Part shown: positions 7,752 through 15,104 of the stretch, piece by piece
Layout: every line of letters begins with the position of its first letter
Numbering within the stretch: the first letter of the stretch is position 1
Assembly (NCBI RefSeq): GCF_006738645.1
Contig: NZ_AP019700.1
Span: forward strand, 4,632,001-4,696,000
Length of the DNA stretch: 64,000 bases
Direction of reading: 5' to 3'
Source: Stella humosa
GTDB taxonomy: Bacteria > Pseudomonadota > Alphaproteobacteria > ATCC43930 > Allostellaceae
The notes under the pieces: model-generated
The model's input: the letters and a program-made list of their open reading frames with translations, nothing else
Told to the model about the DNA's origin: nothing
Database searches by the model: none
Made by a program: the position numbers and the translations under genes

Positions 7752-8048
7752 TCAATCGTCTAAGACGGCGAAGAGGGCTACAAATCCAGCGATGGAAAGA
7801 GTGATCTTGTTGGCCTGCATCAGCTCCTGGGTTAGCCACGAGGAGCAGACCGAAGCGGCGAGTATGATCAATGGAAAAAGCGCCGTCGCTTTGGCGATTT
7901 CGACCCCCGTGGCCGCCTTGAGCAAGGGTGCCGGGTCAGTCATTTTCCGCCGCCGGTATCCCACATAGGCGATCGCGACTAGAATGGTCCCTACGTCAAT
8001 CCAGTTTCCGTCGAATCTCGAGGCTAGGCCGCCCCAAAAGTCGCCCAC
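7752..8048 (-). CDS. Small membrane protein, island cargo
   Basis: 98-residue protein with three predicted hydrophobic segments: around WIDVGTILVAIAYVGY, ALFPLIILAASVCSSW and ITLSIAGFVALFAVL, separated by a basic stretch (RRRK). It starts with GTG at 8048, nine bases after the stop of the upstream small membrane gene, so the two are probably co-translated. No family recognised. Because it is transcribed on the same strand as the island's regulator, it may be made while the island is silent, which fits superinfection exclusion or defence better than lysis; a holin-like role cannot be excluded. Confidence 0.6.
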   Translation of the reverse strand: MGDFWGGLASRFDGNWIDVGTILVAIAYVGYRRRKMTDPAPLLKAATGVEIAKATALFPLIILAASVCSSWLTQELMQANKITLSIAGFVALFAVLDD

Positions 8049-8057
8049 CGTCGGAAA

Positions 8058-8267
8058 TCAGACGGAGTGCAGAACCTGGAATAACCCCACCGCGCCGCCA
8101 AGCGTAGCTCCCAGGGCGCGGGCTATATCGGTATTGCTATCATGCCAGCCGAGCAACGCGCCGGCGATCACAGCACCAAGCAGTGCGAACGACGAAACAA
8201 TCCGTGCACGATGCACGAACGACTTCGAGCCGCCCCGCGGCTTCGTCCACATCATATCGGTCCCCAC
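8058..8267 (-). CDS. Small two-helix membrane protein, island cargo
   Basis: About 65-69 residues; starts may be GTG at 8267 or the ATGs at 8255 and 8252. A basic N-terminus (KPRGGSKSFVHRAR) leads into two hydrophobic segments, IVSSFALLGAVIAGALLGW and IARALGATLGGAVGLFQVL. It precedes another small membrane gene by nine bases in a likely two-gene unit, with a 15-bp palindrome about 45 bases upstream. No family recognised. Paired small membrane proteins may act together, for example as a pore or an exclusion system, but there is no direct evidence. Confidence 0.55.
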   Translation of the reverse strand: MGTDMMWTKPRGGSKSFVHRARIVSSFALLGAVIAGALLGWHDSNTDIARALGATLGGAVGLFQVLHSV

Positions 8268-8311
8268 AGGCGTGACGCGGCTTGTGCCAGCCGCTGGTTA
8301 ACGACGCAAAC

Positions 8312-8326
8312 GATACGGACCGTATC
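8312..8326. promoter_or_regulatory. Perfect palindrome upstream of the small membrane gene pair
   Basis: GATACGG-A-CCGTATC, 7-bp arms around one base, lies about 45 bases before the first membrane gene, in a 218-bp gap that holds no other gene. Size and position fit an operator for the island regulator or a host repressor. Confidence 0.4.
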
Positions 8327-8485
8327 TTTGTTCCGCAAGCGTCGATGTGCGGAATATGCGCACGCAAGACACGGATTCAAATCACAAATCTGCGTTTGCA
8401 TCCGCCGCTGGGTTCGTTCACGCCTGCGTTAAGCCTTAACATTCAATAACTTCGACCCAAGGCAGCCCCGGCTCGCGGTCGCCAA

Positions 8486-8989
8486 TTATCGCCGCTCCGT
8501 CCAGCCTTGCAGCCTGGCCAGTCCAAGCGCGGCCCGCTTTTCTGGCTGCTGCATCGCTTCGACCTCATCGAATTCGACCGGACGCCATGTCGCACCCTTC
8601 GCAGCCTCGGGAAGGGCGCAGCCATCCACGGCATAAAGTTCGCGAGCACCGGCCTTCCGGCCAAACTCAAGTGCCTCCGTGAAATGACGAACCGGCGGCA
8701 ATGTGACGCCTGCATCCGCGGCAAAGTATGGTGCCCTTGGTGCCCGGCCGAACTTCCAGTCCTCGATCATCCGGCGGAGGCCGTCCGCCGACAGGATCTC
8801 GCGATCATCCTGGAAAACACCCCACACATCGTATCCAGGCCGCTGTTGCAGCGCGACAACGTGCGCCAGCGCGTCTGCCCAGGACTCGAAGCTGTCAACC
8901 AGGCGATTGGCCGGCTTCACCTTCTCCCTGCTCCGGGGGTCCCGCGGGGACACAAGCGCACCATCCAGATAGATGACGTCGAACGGCAT
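8486..8989 (-). CDS. Hypothetical island protein
   Basis: 167-residue soluble protein with no recognised family. It begins MPFDVIYLDGALVSP and has an acidic, aromatic-rich middle (WADALAHVVALQQRPGYDVW, then DDREILSADGLRRMIEDWKF). No signal peptide, membrane segment or catalytic motif is evident. The ATG at 8989 has a good GGAGAGG ribosome site five bases upstream, which supports this frame over the longer opposite-strand frame across the same bases. It follows the two-HTH regulator on the same strand after 121 bases, so it is probably part of the transcript made in the integrated state. Confidence 0.65.
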   Translation of the reverse strand: MPFDVIYLDGALVSPRDPRSREKVKPANRLVDSFESWADALAHVVALQQRPGYDVWGVFQDDREILSADGLRRMIEDWKFGRAPRAPYFAADAGVTLPPVRHFTEALEFGRKAGARELYAVDGCALPEAAKGATWRPVEFDEVEAMQQPEKRAALGLARLQGWTERR

Positions 8990-9110
8990 CTTGACCTCTC
9001 CGCTGTAAGACCCTCACCGCGCCGCCGACAGATACGCGTTCTCGACCGCCCCCCTCCAGAACGCGCTCGACCAGCCCGGACACGCTGCGGTCGTCATCCG
9101 GACGGCGCTA

Positions 9111-9581
9111 TCACCTTGCTATTTCCCGCTTTTGCTTTTCAGCGTCAAGCAAGACTCGCTCAACAGGAGCAAGTATTTTCAAGTCATATTTGCTGCTATT
9201 TGGAGGCGTTGCCTCAAGGGTTTGCAGATCTTTTAAAGAGACGCCAGCCTGAGCCGCCATATCTTTTTCACTGATACCCAAACTCTCTCGCCTATACTTG
9301 AAGGTGGAGGGATGCCCTTCGCTTTCCGTGAATCCAACCTTAACCATTTCAGTTCTTCCTTTCTTGAGCTTAACGCCCGGACCCTCTCCGTTCTCGGCAA
9401 TGAACTCGACGCCAGCGGCCTCTAGGGCGGTGCGGACTGCAGCGAGAGTGGCCGCATTCGCGGGCCTATCCGCCTCGATCCTCGTGACTGTCGCCGGCGA
9501 GACATGGGCCGCTTGCGCAACGTCCCGCACGCCGAGTTTGAGGGCGGCGCGCGCCATCCGAAGTTGTGTCCCCGTTATCAT
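9111..9581 (-). CDS. XRE-type transcriptional regulator with two HTH modules (candidate island repressor)
   Basis: 156 residues. Residues 1-75 are an XRE helix-turn-helix (TQLRMARAALKLGVRDVAQ, VSPATVTRIEAD) ending in the EFIAENGEGPGVKL segment typical of short alphaproteobacterial phage regulators. A second region (residues about 80-156: RRESLGISEKDMAAQAGVS) reads as another HTH-like unit. It is divergent from the replication-packaging operon that begins at 9726, the classical place for a master repressor whose inactivation by a helper-phage protein would induce the island. The ATG at 9581 has AAGG seven bases upstream. Repressor function is inferred from position. Confidence 0.78.
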   Translation of the reverse strand: MITGTQLRMARAALKLGVRDVAQAAHVSPATVTRIEADRPANAATLAAVRTALEAAGVEFIAENGEGPGVKLKKGRTEMVKVGFTESEGHPSTFKYRRESLGISEKDMAAQAGVSLKDLQTLEATPPNSSKYDLKILAPVERVLLDAEKQKREIAR

Positions 9582-9725
9582 ATGGTGCCTTGACGCTCGC
9601 CGAAGGTGGCTTCTATCGTTAGCACCACGTTATCATTTGATCGCGATGACGGCAAGCGGCCGAGCAGGGTGTTACCAGCACTCCGCCCGGCCTGACCACC
9701 ACCCGAACGTATGAGGTTCAGGGCA
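9582..9725. promoter_or_regulatory. Divergent control region between regulator and replication operon
   Basis: This 144-bp gap separates the minus-strand regulator from the plus-strand operon. CGTTATCAT occurs at 9573-9581 and again at 9628-9636, and GGTGC (9584-9588) faces GCACC (9622-9626). These are candidate operator half-sites in the expected place; promoters could not be assigned with confidence. Confidence 0.4.
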
Positions 9726-9827
9726 ATGGCTATCCACGCCTATACCACACCACCAGCATCGGCGGCCCGAGCGGGCGCCGAAGCGATCGCGCTTCTCCGC
9801 CTGCTGGTCACCGGAGGCGGCCGTTGA
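9726..9827 (+). CDS. Very small ORF, first of the replication operon
   Basis: 33 codons (begins MAIHAYTTPP, ends LLVTGGGR) from the ATG at 9726. Its stop overlaps the next gene's TTG start as TTGA, the same coupling seen repeatedly in this operon. No family recognised and no ribosome site better than GGTTCAGGGCA upstream. It may encode a small regulatory protein or simply serve as a leader that brings ribosomes to the next gene. Confidence 0.4.
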   Translation: MAIHAYTTPPASAARAGAEAIALLRLLVTGGGR

Positions 9828-10279
9828 CCGCCCCGGCGAAGCCCTCCCGGCGCAAGCGGCCGGCCGTGAAGCCCGGGCCCATCATCCGCCTGGTGCCGCC
9901 GTTCACCGGCAAGTTCGACGCCACCATCGGCGGCGAGATCGTTCCTTGCCGCCGCGACGGCAAGCTGAAGTGGTCGTTCCTCGACTATCGGTATCAGCAT
10001 CTGGGGACGCGGACCGGCCGCACCATCACATTCCCGGGGCACCCGGGGCTAGAAGCGCCGGAGGTCATCGTCCCGACGCCCTGGGGCGACCTGCCGTCGC
10101 TGGTTTGGAATTTCGGTGGCGACGTCGTTTTCCTCGGCGGTCGCCAGTCGCTGGGCGGGATGTCGCCGGCGCCCGACAGGCGCTTCGCTGATGAGGACGA
10201 TGCACGTCGCCCCGCTCGCGGGAGGGTCCGGGCGTCCGGCCTTCCATGCCACCTGTCGCTGGTGGAGGGCCGGCCATGA
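9824..10279 (+). CDS. Hypothetical island protein in the early operon
   Basis: 151 residues from the TTG at 9824 (overlapping the previous stop as TTGA). The N-terminus is very basic (KPSRRKRPAVK), then the chain contains CRRDGKLKWSFLDYRYQH and a glycine-rich stretch around LVWNFGGDVVFLGGRQS. The basic start suggests nucleic-acid contact, but no domain is recognised. The C-terminal 40 residues are low in structure and could reflect overlap pressure. It lies at the front of the operon leading to the primase-helicase. Confidence 0.5.
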   Translation: MTAPAKPSRRKRPAVKPGPIIRLVPPFTGKFDATIGGEIVPCRRDGKLKWSFLDYRYQHLGTRTGRTITFPGHPGLEAPEVIVPTPWGDLPSLVWNFGGDVVFLGGRQSLGGMSPAPDRRFADEDDARRPARGRVRASGLPCHLSLVEGRP

Positions 10280-10286
10280 CGGGCGC

Positions 10287-10475
10287 ATGGCCTCCTACCG
10301 CCGGTGTCTCCTAGAGATAGACGAAATAGCGCGCGAGCACCCGGCACCCCCATTGCGAATATCCCCGGCATTATCCCGCGCATTTTCCCGATATGGGCTT
10401 GCATTCCAGTACCACGCCTTCTATTGGGTAAATCACTGCGAGCATCCCGGCTTTTTCTGCGAGTTGACGACATGA
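10287..10475 (+). CDS. Small hypothetical island protein
   Basis: 62 residues starting MASYRRCLLEIDEIAREH at the ATG at 10287, with an aromatic, cysteine-containing C-terminus (FYWVNHCEHPGFFCELTT). Its stop overlaps the next ATG as ATGA at 10472, the same tight coupling as other genes of this operon, which is the main reason to call it real. No family recognised. Confidence 0.5.
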   Translation: MASYRRCLLEIDEIAREHPAPPLRISPALSRAFSRYGLAFQYHAFYWVNHCEHPGFFCELTT

Positions 10476-11110
10476 AGCTGAACACCTTCTGCGGGCACCT
10501 CGTCGCCGTGCTCGACCTGCCGATGAGCGAGTTCACCGAGCTGCAACGGGCGTTGAAGGAGCAATCCGAGCACTTCAATCCCAAAAGCTCGATCAATCAG
10601 GAAGCCCGCGCCTATGCCGATGAGGTTGGGGTTGGCTTCGAGCGGAACTTGCTGAAGGGTCGCGCCGGCCCGGGCGGGGGCATCGAGGTCGATCCCTTCC
10701 GCGCCGCCTTCTTCATGCTGGCGGTCGCACTCAACGGCCCCCGGAAGGAAAGCGCCTCGTCGACGTGGATGACGTGGCACTTGATCCAGGAAGGGTCTGA
10801 GCTGTCCGGCTGGGGGGAGAACTGGCGGCCGACCTTCAGGCCTTGCCCATTGACCGGGCAGCCGCTCTTTGGCGAGGCGCTCAAGGCGATCGTCTCCGAC
10901 CCGGTGATGGCGAAGCGTGTGCAGGGTATCCGAATCACGTCGGATCGGACGGCAGAGATCCACTTCGACGGCGACAAGGTCTCCAAGTTCAATCGCGGCC
11001 GACCGGACCCCGAGCCCCCGCTGTATCGCGTTGCGGTGGTCCGCGGGCTCGTTTGGCAGATGGTTGCAAACCTGCTGGCGCGGGACGCTTTGGACACGCA
11101 GGCGGAATAG
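10472..11110 (+). CDS. Hypothetical island protein in the early operon
   Basis: 212 residues from the ATG at 10472, which overlaps the previous stop. The chain looks like a folded soluble protein with helical stretches (MSEFTELQRALKEQSEHF; FRAAFFMLAVALNG) and a C-terminal half containing GEALKAIVSDPVMAKRVQGI. No catalytic motif or DNA-binding domain is obvious. Position between the regulator and the AlpA-like gene suggests a role in island replication or control. An in-frame upstream extension to 10304 is rejected because the ATGA overlap marks the likely start. Confidence 0.65.
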   Translation: MKLNTFCGHLVAVLDLPMSEFTELQRALKEQSEHFNPKSSINQEARAYADEVGVGFERNLLKGRAGPGGGIEVDPFRAAFFMLAVALNGPRKESASSTWMTWHLIQEGSELSGWGENWRPTFRPCPLTGQPLFGEALKAIVSDPVMAKRVQGIRITSDRTAEIHFDGDKVSKFNRGRPDPEPPLYRVAVVRGLVWQMVANLLARDALDTQAE

Positions 11111-11114
11111 GACT

Positions 11115-11210
11115 CTCCCGGCGGAGATCGCGAGGCCGCGCGGCGCGGCCCACTCCAAGGGGGCGCCGGGAGGGTAGCCCGAGCATGGGATCGCCCTTCC
11201 CCCCTTGGAG
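11115..11210. repeat. Interleaved inverted repeats upstream of the AlpA-like gene
   Basis: Three perfect inverted repeats lie in a 152-bp gap: CTCCCGGCG (11115-11123) with its complement at 11164-11172; GGCCGCG (11134-11140) with 11144-11150 around a 3-base loop; and CTCCAAGGGGG (11153-11163) with 11200-11210. The first and third are interleaved and abut at 11163/11164, so in RNA they would form alternative stems or a pseudoknot. A leader switch or a replication origin are both possible. Confidence 0.6.
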
Positions 11211-11262
11211 ACGCCGCAGCTATCCGCCCGCAAGGGCTAGCACCTAGACCTAGGAGCTGAAA

Positions 11263-11553
11263 GTGACCGAGTTTTCGCAACCCGCTTCTGCGGGAACGCC
11301 CGAGGTTTGCCTGCCGCCGCACCTGCGCAAGCCGCGTCTCCGCCGCTGGGAGGCGAGCGAATACCTCGAGTTGGTGCACGGCATCCAGCAGTCGCCGGCG
11401 ACCCTGGCGAAGAAGGCCAGCACGGGCGGGGGGCCGCCGTACCACAAGTCGGTGCGGTCCCCCCTCTACCCGCGGGACGAGCTGGACCGCTGGGCTGTCG
11501 CGTACATGGGCGGGCTGGTGCGGCATTCGTCCGACACCGGCGCGGCGGCGTGA
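11263..11553 (+). CDS. AlpA/excisionase-like helix-turn-helix protein
   Basis: 96-residue small DNA-binding protein with a winged-helix/MerR-like excisionase layout: RRWEASEYLELVHGIQQSPATLAK (helix-turn-helix), then GGGPPYHKSVRSPLYPRDELDRWA, the wing and the family's usual closing 'Y..ELD.W' element. Such proteins switch on satellite or phage operons and help excision. The GTG at 11263 is supported by an AGGAG site 9 bases upstream. It sits right after the interleaved inverted repeats and directly before the primase operon, the same place that AlpA holds in Gram-negative phage-inducible islands. Confidence 0.78.
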   Translation: MTEFSQPASAGTPEVCLPPHLRKPRLRRWEASEYLELVHGIQQSPATLAKKASTGGGPPYHKSVRSPLYPRDELDRWAVAYMGGLVRHSSDTGAAA

Positions 11554-11565
11554 GGGGGGCCTGAC

Positions 11566-11967
11566 ATGGTCGCGCCAAACCCCCAAAATGTGTCGGAAGA
11601 GGACGCCAAGGCCCGCGCTCGCGCTCTTGGCGACGCCGTAATGCGCGAGCTGGACGCCGATCGCCGATACTTCGAGCGCCGTCCGCACCGATCCTATCGT
11701 CTGCGGCGATCCTTCCCGGCCGAGGGCGAACAGGTCTCGATTCTCATCGGCGGCGAGTGGCCGATGACGGTCGGTGCGCTGTTCACGGCAGTGCGACAGG
11801 TCGCGCCCGGTGTCCGCGCCCGCGCCTTCTTCCTCGCCCCGCGCAGCCTCGAAACCGACGTGTCCGACGCCGAGGCGGCGGAGTACTTCCGCCAGTTCAA
11901 CACAGCGACCGCCCTCGACGATTTCGCCGCGGCGCTCGCCGCCACACGAGCGGAGCGCCGGCTATGA
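11566..11967 (+). CDS. Hypothetical island protein
   Basis: 133 residues of unknown function. The N-terminal 60 residues are charged and arginine-rich (RRYFERRPHRSYRLRRSF); the middle has GEQVSILIGGEWPMTVGALF and the end is a helical, alanine-rich tail. No motif assigned. The stop overlaps the start of the primase-helicase gene as ATGA, so the two are translated together; a role in replication is plausible. Confidence 0.65.
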   Translation: MVAPNPQNVSEEDAKARARALGDAVMRELDADRRYFERRPHRSYRLRRSFPAEGEQVSILIGGEWPMTVGALFTAVRQVAPGVRARAFFLAPRSLETDVSDAEAAEYFRQFNTATALDDFAAALAATRAERRL

Positions 11968-14468
11968 ACGACTTCACCGGGCTCGCCCGCGCGGCCGTCG
12001 CCGTCCCGGCTATCGATCCCGCCGCACTCGATGCCCATATCCGTATGATCCACCAGCTCGCCGCAGCGTCCGGCGTCGATGGTGTGCTTGTCCTGTTCGG
12101 CGTTGGTGAGAACCCGGCGACCGGCCGAAGAGAAGGCCCACGAGTCGCGCATTTCCACATCGGAGACGCCGACGGCATGATCGAGGCCGCGAAGGGCTAC
12201 AGCTGCACACCCCACCTCAATGCCTATGCCCCTTGGGCCATCTTCCGAAAGGGCATGCCGAGCGGCAGCAAGGGCTCGGAACGCGACGTCGTCGCCGTGC
12301 TCGCGCTCGTCGCCGATCAGGACAACGACAAAGGCCAAGGTGGTACGCTGCCGCTCGCCGCGCCCTACATCGTCGAAAGCAGCCCCGGCAATTTCCAGGC
12401 CGTCTATCCGCTGTCGCGCGCGTTGCCGCCGGCCGAGGCGAAGCCCCTCAGCCAGGCGCTGGCGGAATGTGTCGGGTGCGACCACCGCACTAAGGACGTG
12501 GGCGGCGTTTGGCGCATCCCCGGCCTGCTGAACTGGCCCAACGCGACCAAAGTCGGGCGCGGGCGCTCTATCGACCCGCAGTCTGTCACCGTCGCCAGGG
12601 AATGGGGCGGCGAACTGATTGATCCGGGGGCGCTCCCGGTGCTCGCCAGCAGGCCCAAGCGGGAGGACCGCACCCCCAGGCGAGAAGACAACACCCGCCG
12701 CGAACAGGAACAAAGCCCCCACGCCGATAGAGTCGTCGAGGAATTGTTGGCGCGCTGCGGGGCCGGGCTGCGCAAGCTCATCTCCTCCGGCGCCGAACCC
12801 GGCGAGGACCGATCCGCCGTGGCCTTCAGCGTAATTTGCGGCCTGCTCACGCGGGGGTTCGCTCCCCCTGACATCCGGCGACTGATCGAGGCGCATCCGA
12901 GCGGCATTGGCGGTCGATACGCGGCAGGGAAGGATTTGGACGCCGACATCCGGCGCGGACAGGAAAAGACCCAGACGAACGATGCCGCCGAGACGCCAGA
13001 CGCCTGGCACTCGCCGGACCTGTCCCTGCTCGGCACCGGCCGCCGGCTGGCACCCGATTTCCCGCTCGACCTTCTGGGACCGTACTGGGCGCCATGGATC
13101 GAGCGGCGGGCGGGCGGTGCGTCCGCCCCGGTGGACTATGTGGCGACCTCGCTGCTGGCTTGCGTCGGCGCGATGATCGCCAACGTGCGGTGGCCGGTCG
13201 CCGGTGCGAGCTGGAGTGAGCCGCCACTGCTGTGGTGCGGAATCGTCGGGTCACCGTCGTCCAGCAAGTCGCCGGCGATGGATGCGGCCTTCGACCTGGT
13301 GCGTCATGCCGAAGATCGCATGGCCGCTGGCTTCGACCAGGATCAGCGCCAGCACGAGACGACAAAGCAGATCGCCAAGGCCAAGCGCGACGCCTGGGAA
13401 GCTGACATCAAGATCGCCTTGAGGGCGGGGGAAAGGCCGCCGAACATGCCGGAGGACGCCGTTGCGCCCGACGACCCCGTGCGCCCTCGGGTCCGCGTGG
13501 CCGATTTCACGATCGAGAAGTTGGGCGCCCTTACGGCCGCCCTGCCGCGCGGCCTCCTGGTGGTCCGCGACGAGTTGGCGGGATGGCTCGGCGCCTTCGA
13601 CAAGTACGGCGGCGGCGGCTACGACCGCGCCTTCGCGATCGAGATGTATGGTGGCCGGTCCTACATCGTCGACCGAGTGAAGAACCCGGAGCCGCTCCGC
13701 ATCCGCCATCTCAGTGTCGGCGTGCTCGGGGGCGTGCAACCCGACAAGCTGTCGACCATCATCGAGGGGCCGGACGATGGCCTCGCTTCCCGGCTCCTAT
13801 GGGCATGGCCGGACAGCCTGCCCGAGTTCTCGCTGTCTCGCATCGAGGCCGACGACACCGACGCCAGGGCCGCGTTCGCGCGCCTGGCCGACCTCGGCAT
13901 GGGAAGCGACGAGCACGGCAACCCCGAACCCAAGCGCCTCCGCCTGTCGACGGAGGCTGAGAACCTGCTCGAAGACTTCGCTCGGGATATGTCGAAGCGC
14001 GCGCACGAGGCGAGTGGCATGATGTCTGGCGCCCTCGGCAAGGCGCGCGGTCACGCGCTCCGGCTCGCCACCGTCGTCGAACATCTGTGGTGGTGTGGGG
14101 TTCGCGGCGCATCGGAGCCGACCGCAATATCCGCCGAGGCGGTGACAGCCGCCGCCGGCCTGGTCGACGGCTACTTCATCCCCATGGCCGAGCGGGTGTT
14201 CGGCGACGCCTCGATCCCGGTGGCCGAGCGCGCCGCCATGACCCTGATCCGCTTCCTCAAGCGGAACGGGCTGGCCACCTTCAACGCGCGTGACGCTCGG
14301 CGGGAAGTCGGCGGGCCGCTCCGCGATGCGGCCGCGATGGATGCCGCCTGCGATGCCTTGGTCGAGGCCGGGCTTATCAGGGGCCGCTTCAGCCGCGCCG
14401 GCAGCGTTAAGGGCCGGGCGGCGAAAAACTACGACGTGAATCCAGCAATCTTCGTGGCCGGCCGATGA
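11964..14468 (+). CDS. Island replication protein: primase fused to a DUF3987-type helicase/ATPase
   Basis: 834 residues from the ATG at 11964 (overlaps the previous stop). The N-terminal 240 residues look like a RepB-type primase domain, with HFHIGDADG, a VVAVLALVADQDNDK acidic pair and WRIPGLLNWPN. A linker rich in charged residues follows; then the DUF3987 ATPase domain with LLWCGIVGSPSSSKSPAMD (P-loop) and GLLVVRDELAGWLGAF (Walker B and following). The P-loop reads GSPSSSKS, with serine in place of the usual glycine before lysine. A C-terminal winged-helix-like end (LIRFLKRNGLATFNARD) may bind DNA. Primase-helicase fusions drive autonomous replication of phage satellites after induction. 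Assignment of the DUF3987 part is firm; the primase part less so. Confidence 0.82.
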   Translation: MNDFTGLARAAVAVPAIDPAALDAHIRMIHQLAAASGVDGVLVLFGVGENPATGRREGPRVAHFHIGDADGMIEAAKGYSCTPHLNAYAPWAIFRKGMPSGSKGSERDVVAVLALVADQDNDKGQGGTLPLAAPYIVESSPGNFQAVYPLSRALPPAEAKPLSQALAECVGCDHRTKDVGGVWRIPGLLNWPNATKVGRGRSIDPQSVTVAREWGGELIDPGALPVLASRPKREDRTPRREDNTRREQEQSPHADRVVEELLARCGAGLRKLISSGAEPGEDRSAVAFSVICGLLTRGFAPPDIRRLIEAHPSGIGGRYAAGKDLDADIRRGQEKTQTNDAAETPDAWHSPDLSLLGTGRRLAPDFPLDLLGPYWAPWIERRAGGASAPVDYVATSLLACVGAMIANVRWPVAGASWSEPPLLWCGIVGSPSSSKSPAMDAAFDLVRHAEDRMAAGFDQDQRQHETTKQIAKAKRDAWEADIKIALRAGERPPNMPEDAVAPDDPVRPRVRVADFTIEKLGALTAALPRGLLVVRDELAGWLGAFDKYGGGGYDRAFAIEMYGGRSYIVDRVKNPEPLRIRHLSVGVLGGVQPDKLSTIIEGPDDGLASRLLWAWPDSLPEFSLSRIEADDTDARAAFARLADLGMGSDEHGNPEPKRLRLSTEAENLLEDFARDMSKRAHEASGMMSGALGKARGHALRLATVVEHLWWCGVRGASEPTAISAEAVTAAAGLVDGYFIPMAERVFGDASIPVAERAAMTLIRFLKRNGLATFNARDARREVGGPLRDAAAMDAACDALVEAGLIRGRFSRAGSVKGRAAKNYDVNPAIFVAGR

Positions 14469-14986
14469 GCCGATGGCTTGCGCTCGCGCGAAACGGGGCC
14501 GCGCTGGAGCGCCGCGCCCAAGCCGCCAATCGGCCTATTGGCACTATTGGCACTAACGGCACAGTGCCGCCGACGCCCTCACCGGCCCCTGATCCCACAC
14601 CTATTGGCACTAACGGCATTAACGGCACAGCCGTCCCGATCCCTCCCGACCAAGTGCGGGCGCTGTTCGCGCTGACGGCGAGCCGCCTGGCGGAGACCGA
14701 CCGCCAATCGCCAGACACTGCCCACCGCACGGCCCTGGCGGTCGTTCGAGGGCACCTGCTCAATGACGACCGCTTGGCACCGGACCAGCCGGACCCGCAC
14801 CGCTGCCTAGTGTGTGGGCTGCCGGAGATGGCGGGCAATGTCCTACTCTCCGTCCTGGCCGCCCGCGCAGGCGAGCGGCATTGGCTGCACCACGGCGGCG
14901 ACTGCTACGTCACGCACCGGCGGTGGCAGGATGACAAGGTCAATGCCTGCCTGATCGAAGCGGGCCTAACCGATCTGGATATGTAA
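14465..14986 (+). CDS. Hypothetical zinc-binding island protein with GT-rich repeats
   Basis: 173 residues, start overlapping the previous stop as ATGA. Residues 24-60 hold two blocks of three-residue repeats (PIGTIGTNGT and PIGTNGINGT) encoded by a 9-bp DNA repeat also found outside the gene at 6642-6668. The C-terminal half has CLVCGLPE and WLHHGGDCYVTHRR, four candidate zinc ligands in the arrangement of small phage zinc-finger proteins found after DUF3987 helicases. It is the last gene before the AT-rich gap that precedes the head module. Function unknown, likely in replication. Confidence 0.68.
   Translation: MSRWLALARNGAALERRAQAANRPIGTIGTNGTVPPTPSPAPDPTPIGTNGINGTAVPIPPDQVRALFALTASRLAETDRQSPDTAHRTALAVVRGHLLNDDRLAPDQPDPHRCLVCGLPEMAGNVLLSVLAARAGERHWLHHGGDCYVTHRRWQDDKVNACLIEAGLTDLDM
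14535..14627 (+). repeat. Two three-unit arrays of the 9-bp CTATTGGCA repeat
   Basis: Units at 14535-14543, 14544-14552 and 14553-14561 (CTATTGGCA, CTATTGGCA, CTAACGGCA), and again at 14601-14609, 14610-14618 and 14619-14627. They are in frame in the gene that contains them, but the same array lies in non-coding DNA at 6642-6668 in the other orientation, so the DNA itself may be what matters. Confidence 0.65.
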
Positions 14987-15104
14987 ATAATCGCCGACAA
15001 CGCAATAATATTACTGATATTTCCTGCAAATCTAACCGCATTCTTCTCTGTACATTCTCTTTGACGTCTACGCCATATGCCTGATCTTCACCACAACGAA
15101 CCTG
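14987..15104 (+). promoter_or_regulatory. AT-rich gap before the head and packaging operon
   Basis: 118 bases clearly richer in A and T than the surroundings (AATAATATTACTGATATTT). It separates early from structural genes and is the natural place for a late promoter. A TTGACG hexamer at 15061-15066 has no good -10 partner, so the promoter may need an activator. Confidence 0.4.

Noticed and set aside
8507-9274. Plus-strand 255-codon frame in the island
   Set aside because: The minus-strand frame across it has a strong ribosome site and normal protein composition; the plus frame is its shadow.
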